From Chamaelirium japonicum (Eukaryota > Streptophyta > Magnoliopsida > Liliales > Melanthiaceae): a DNA stretch of 64,000 bases. Positions within the stretch are counted from its first letter, which is position 1, and each line of letters begins with the position of its first letter. A model generated the notes under the pieces. The model ran no database searches and had not been told where the DNA came from. It saw only the letters and a program-made list of their open reading frames with translations. Where the stretch lies: positions 87,255,703-87,319,702 of the forward strand of contig OX393549.1 of the NCBI GenBank assembly GCA_947650365.1. The letters run 5' to 3'. Shown piece by piece: positions 62,095-64,000 of this stretch. Both the position numbers and the translations under genes were made by a program.

Positions 62095-62360
62095 ACTTGG
62101 CCCACACACAACGACCCGCATGCAACTCGGCCCACACACAACGGCCCACATGCGCAACTCGGCCCATACACAACGGCCCTCATATGCGAAACTTGGCCCA
62201 CACACAACGGCCCGCATGCAACTCGGCCCACACACAACGGCCCACATGCGCAACTCGGCCCATACACAACGGCCCTCATATGCGAAACTTGGCCCGCACA
62301 CAACGGCCCGCATGCGAAACTTGGCCCGCACACAACGGTCCGCATGCGAACTCGGCCCAC
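62095..62360. repeat. Higher-order GC-rich minisatellite
   Basis: Units of 30, 32 and 34 bp with the core CGGCCCACACACAACGGCCC form a 96-bp higher-order repeat present twice (62095-62190, 62191-62286), followed by two or three further single units. Long open frames on both strands arise from the repeat and are not taken as genes. Confidence 0.88.
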
Positions 62361-62508
62361 GTGCGAACTCAATTCGCGCGCCATGGCCCGACCCAAAGCA
62401 AACGGGTCCCACCGGACCCGCAACTCGAACACAAAGAGGGGGGCCCACCGGCCCTCCCTTTTTTGAAAACCGTGCCCCCTCCCCTCCCCATGGGGAGGTG
62501 GGGCCGGC

Positions 62509-62585
62509 CATAAAGGAAAAGAAAAGAAAGGGAAAAAGAAAAAGAAAAGAAAAAGAGAAGAAAAGAAAAGAAAAGAAAAAAAAAT
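62509..62585. repeat. Purine-rich GAAAA tract
   Basis: About 75 bp of G/A on the plus strand, mostly GAAAA and GAAAAA units, between a GC-rich block and the TATA region. Confidence 0.8.
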
Positions 62586-62883
62586 CAAAACCGCCTCGAT
62601 GCGGGGGGAGGTGGCGTGGACGTCTACGCAGCCGTAGATCCGCGACGATCCCTCGATCCAACGGACAAGATGACGTTGTGTCGCCATCCCATCCAAAAGT
62701 GCAAAAAAATAACAACTCAATCTTCAAAGATCGAGTCACATCTAGCCCGTAACCACCCCAACTAAAAAGGAGGGGATCGAGTTTGTTTCCCCAAATAAAG
62801 GAACAATATCTTGATGGTTATGGGGGGAGATATTGGATGAAACAAAAAGATTTCAGCCATATCTCCCCCAACCGCCCCCTTTG

Positions 62884-62893
62884 CCTATAAATA
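62884..62893 (+). promoter_or_regulatory. Candidate LTR TATA box
   Basis: GCCTATAAATAG precedes a GAAGAAG-rich leader-like region without introns. The context (purine tract, repeats) suggests an LTR promoter rather than a host gene. Confidence 0.45.
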
Positions 62894-63290
62894 GAAGGGG
62901 TGGGGGAAGGCACAATGGGTCGAAAAAGCTGAAGACGAAAGAGCTCTGCAGAAGAAGCTCCAACGCTTGAAGACCGAAGGCTTCACGAGGCATGGCAAGC
63001 ACGTCCTACGGGAATCCTTGGCTCTTCAAGTCCTCATCAACGTGAAGACCTTGCACTCGAAGATCAAAGCTTCAACTTCTTGCACGAAGAAGAAAGCTTG
63101 GAGAAGAAGACCCGGAGTCGTCGTCATCCCGACTTCTCCAACGATCTTCATCAACTCCGAAGAAGCCATAAGCAAAGGCCGGAGAAGAAGATCGAAGCCG
63201 ACAGCACCCGTCGTCTTCAACAAAGGCGTCGACTCCTCGCACGAAGAAGAAAGCTTGGAGAAGAAGGCCTGAAGCCGGTGTTACCCCTGC

Positions 63291-63469
63291 CGTCTTCGTC
63301 AACAAAAGCCGACGCTACAACCGTCGTGCGGAGATCGGTGCTACCCCCGCCGTCTTCACCAACAAAGCCGACGCTACAACCGTCGTGCGAAGATCGGAGC
63401 TACCCCCGCCATCTTCATCAACAAAAGCTGACGCTACAATCGTCGCATAGAGATCGGTGCTACACCCAC
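63291..63469. repeat. Three ~60-bp tandem repeats
   Basis: Each unit reads roughly GTCTTCATCAACAAA, GCCGACGCTACAACCGTCGT, GAGATCGGTGCTACCCCCGC. Lengths are 60, 59 and 60 bp, with 5-10 differences between copies. Confidence 0.82.
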
Positions 63470-63610
63470 CATCTCCACAAGAAGCCTTCAACCCCGATCA
63501 AGCCAAATACGCCCGGAGAAGAAGCCAGCCGACGCCACAACTGTCGAGGAAGCCGGAAGAATAAAGAAGCCCTGAAGAAGTAACAATCACCGTTCGAGAA
63601 GAAGATCGAG

Positions 63611-63880
63611 TCAAAGATAAAGCCAAAGCCAACGCAAGAAGCCAAAGCAAACGCACCGGTAAAGCCCGCGCCAAAGCAACGCACGTGCCAAAGCCAAGCA
63701 ACTACGACGGTCACGAGCAAAGCACCGCACGTTCTAGCCGATACGACGCGAAGTCCGGAAGAACTAAAGCATCGCAAGTCTCTACCCGCCTACGTTCAAG
63801 CGCAAGCGCCAAAGCAAAGCAAACGCCAGAGCCACGCCAAAGCCGAAAGCCAAAGCCAAAGCCGACGCCAAAAACACGAT
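63611..63880. repeat. Degenerate AAAGCC hexamer repeat region
   Basis: AAAGCCAAAGCC-type units with many substitutions (AACGCC, AAAGCA, GACGCC). Both strands have open frames because of the hexamer period. Confidence 0.65.
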
Positions 63881-64000
63881 CGACGCCGCGAACCGACGAT
63901 CAAGGACGCCGAGGTCTAGCAAGGATCGAGGAAGACACGAAGACCGAGGAAAGAAGCCCAAAACCTCCCTAGCCGAGAAAGCGCGAAGCACGGACGGGAC

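Larger units (their letters stand above)
62920..64000 (+). mobile_element. LTR/leader-like region with tandem repeats, running off the window
   Basis: GAAGAAGAAAGCTTGGAGAAG occurs twice (near 63086 and 63243). A ~60 bp unit with GCCGACGCTACAACCGTCGT occurs three times (about 63291-63469), and from about 63611 an AAAGCC-type hexamer drifts in many copies. Open frames of 95-167 codons are compositionally biased and match no family, so they are not called. No primer-binding site or polyprotein is visible. Confidence 0.45.

Noticed and set aside
62095-62360. CRISPR-like regular repeats
   Set aside because: Units are contiguous with no unique spacers, and the surroundings are plant nuclear DNA with spliced genes.
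61911-62752. Long open frames (up to 269 codons) on both strands
   Set aside because: They run through the 96-bp higher-order repeat and the purine tract; peptides such as repeated VVCGPS are repeat translations without any domain.
63080-63972. Possible Lys/Arg-rich secreted protein gene
   Set aside because: Biased composition comes from 60-bp and hexamer repeats; no signal peptide, introns or recognisable domain.

Overview
The window is nuclear DNA from a flowering plant with a large, transposon-rich genome. Three host genes with spliceosomal introns are recognisable. They sit in long AT-rich stretches filled with non-autonomous hAT-like DNA elements, LTR-retrotransposon pieces, LINE and Ty1-copia remnants, foldback elements and simple repeats. 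I cannot name the species. The ribosomal protein L34 residues and the apyrase motifs are angiosperm-like, and very long TE-filled introns argue against a compact genome.

Layout. (1) 1-12.9 kb: a plus-strand RPL34 gene, of which only the last two exons (12113-12222, 12495-12585) are found. Upstream lie a 3.5 kb foldback complex (about 1.9-5.45 kb), two 'GAGGCG' hAT-like elements and a minus-strand LINE remnant (about 9.3-10.1 kb). (2) 13-14.6 kb: LINE RNase H fragments split by a poly(A)-ended insert, then a long inverted-repeat element. (3) 15.1-30.6 kb: a minus-strand AVT1-type amino acid transporter. Three exons join in frame into 441 codons, with a 13.9 kb first intron holding LTR pieces, a Ty1-copia reverse transcriptase remnant and at least five TIR elements. 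(4) 30.6-38.2 kb: the intergenic space between two divergently transcribed genes. Most of it is a very recent 3.0 kb head-to-tail duplication whose units carry internal ~447 bp tandem repeats and LTR-like promoter arrays. (5) 38.2 kb to beyond 55.6 kb: a plus-strand GDA1/CD39 nucleoside phosphatase (apyrase 6/7-like). Four exons are identified, intron 1 appears to be GC-AG, intron 3 is 10.4 kb, and the 3' end is not found. (6) 55.6-64 kb: hAT MITEs, a nested TIR element, a hAT BED zinc-finger fragment, a higher-order minisatellite and an LTR-like TATA region rich in short tandem repeats.

The host genes do not form a pathway: a cytosolic ribosomal protein, a membrane amino acid transporter and a membrane apyrase. 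The most striking content is a set of about ten TIR families. Most insertions have 8-bp target-site duplications, and the ends of many resemble CARKGTTYTAAAA or CTATG. Inside, each family carries many copies of its own short, often self-complementary motif (CCTAGGCG, GACTAGTC, ACCGGTAC, GAGGCGTACGCCTC, ATATTTCG and others). Several are nested inside one another, so their insertion order can be read. All family assignments come from reading by eye; no database search was run.
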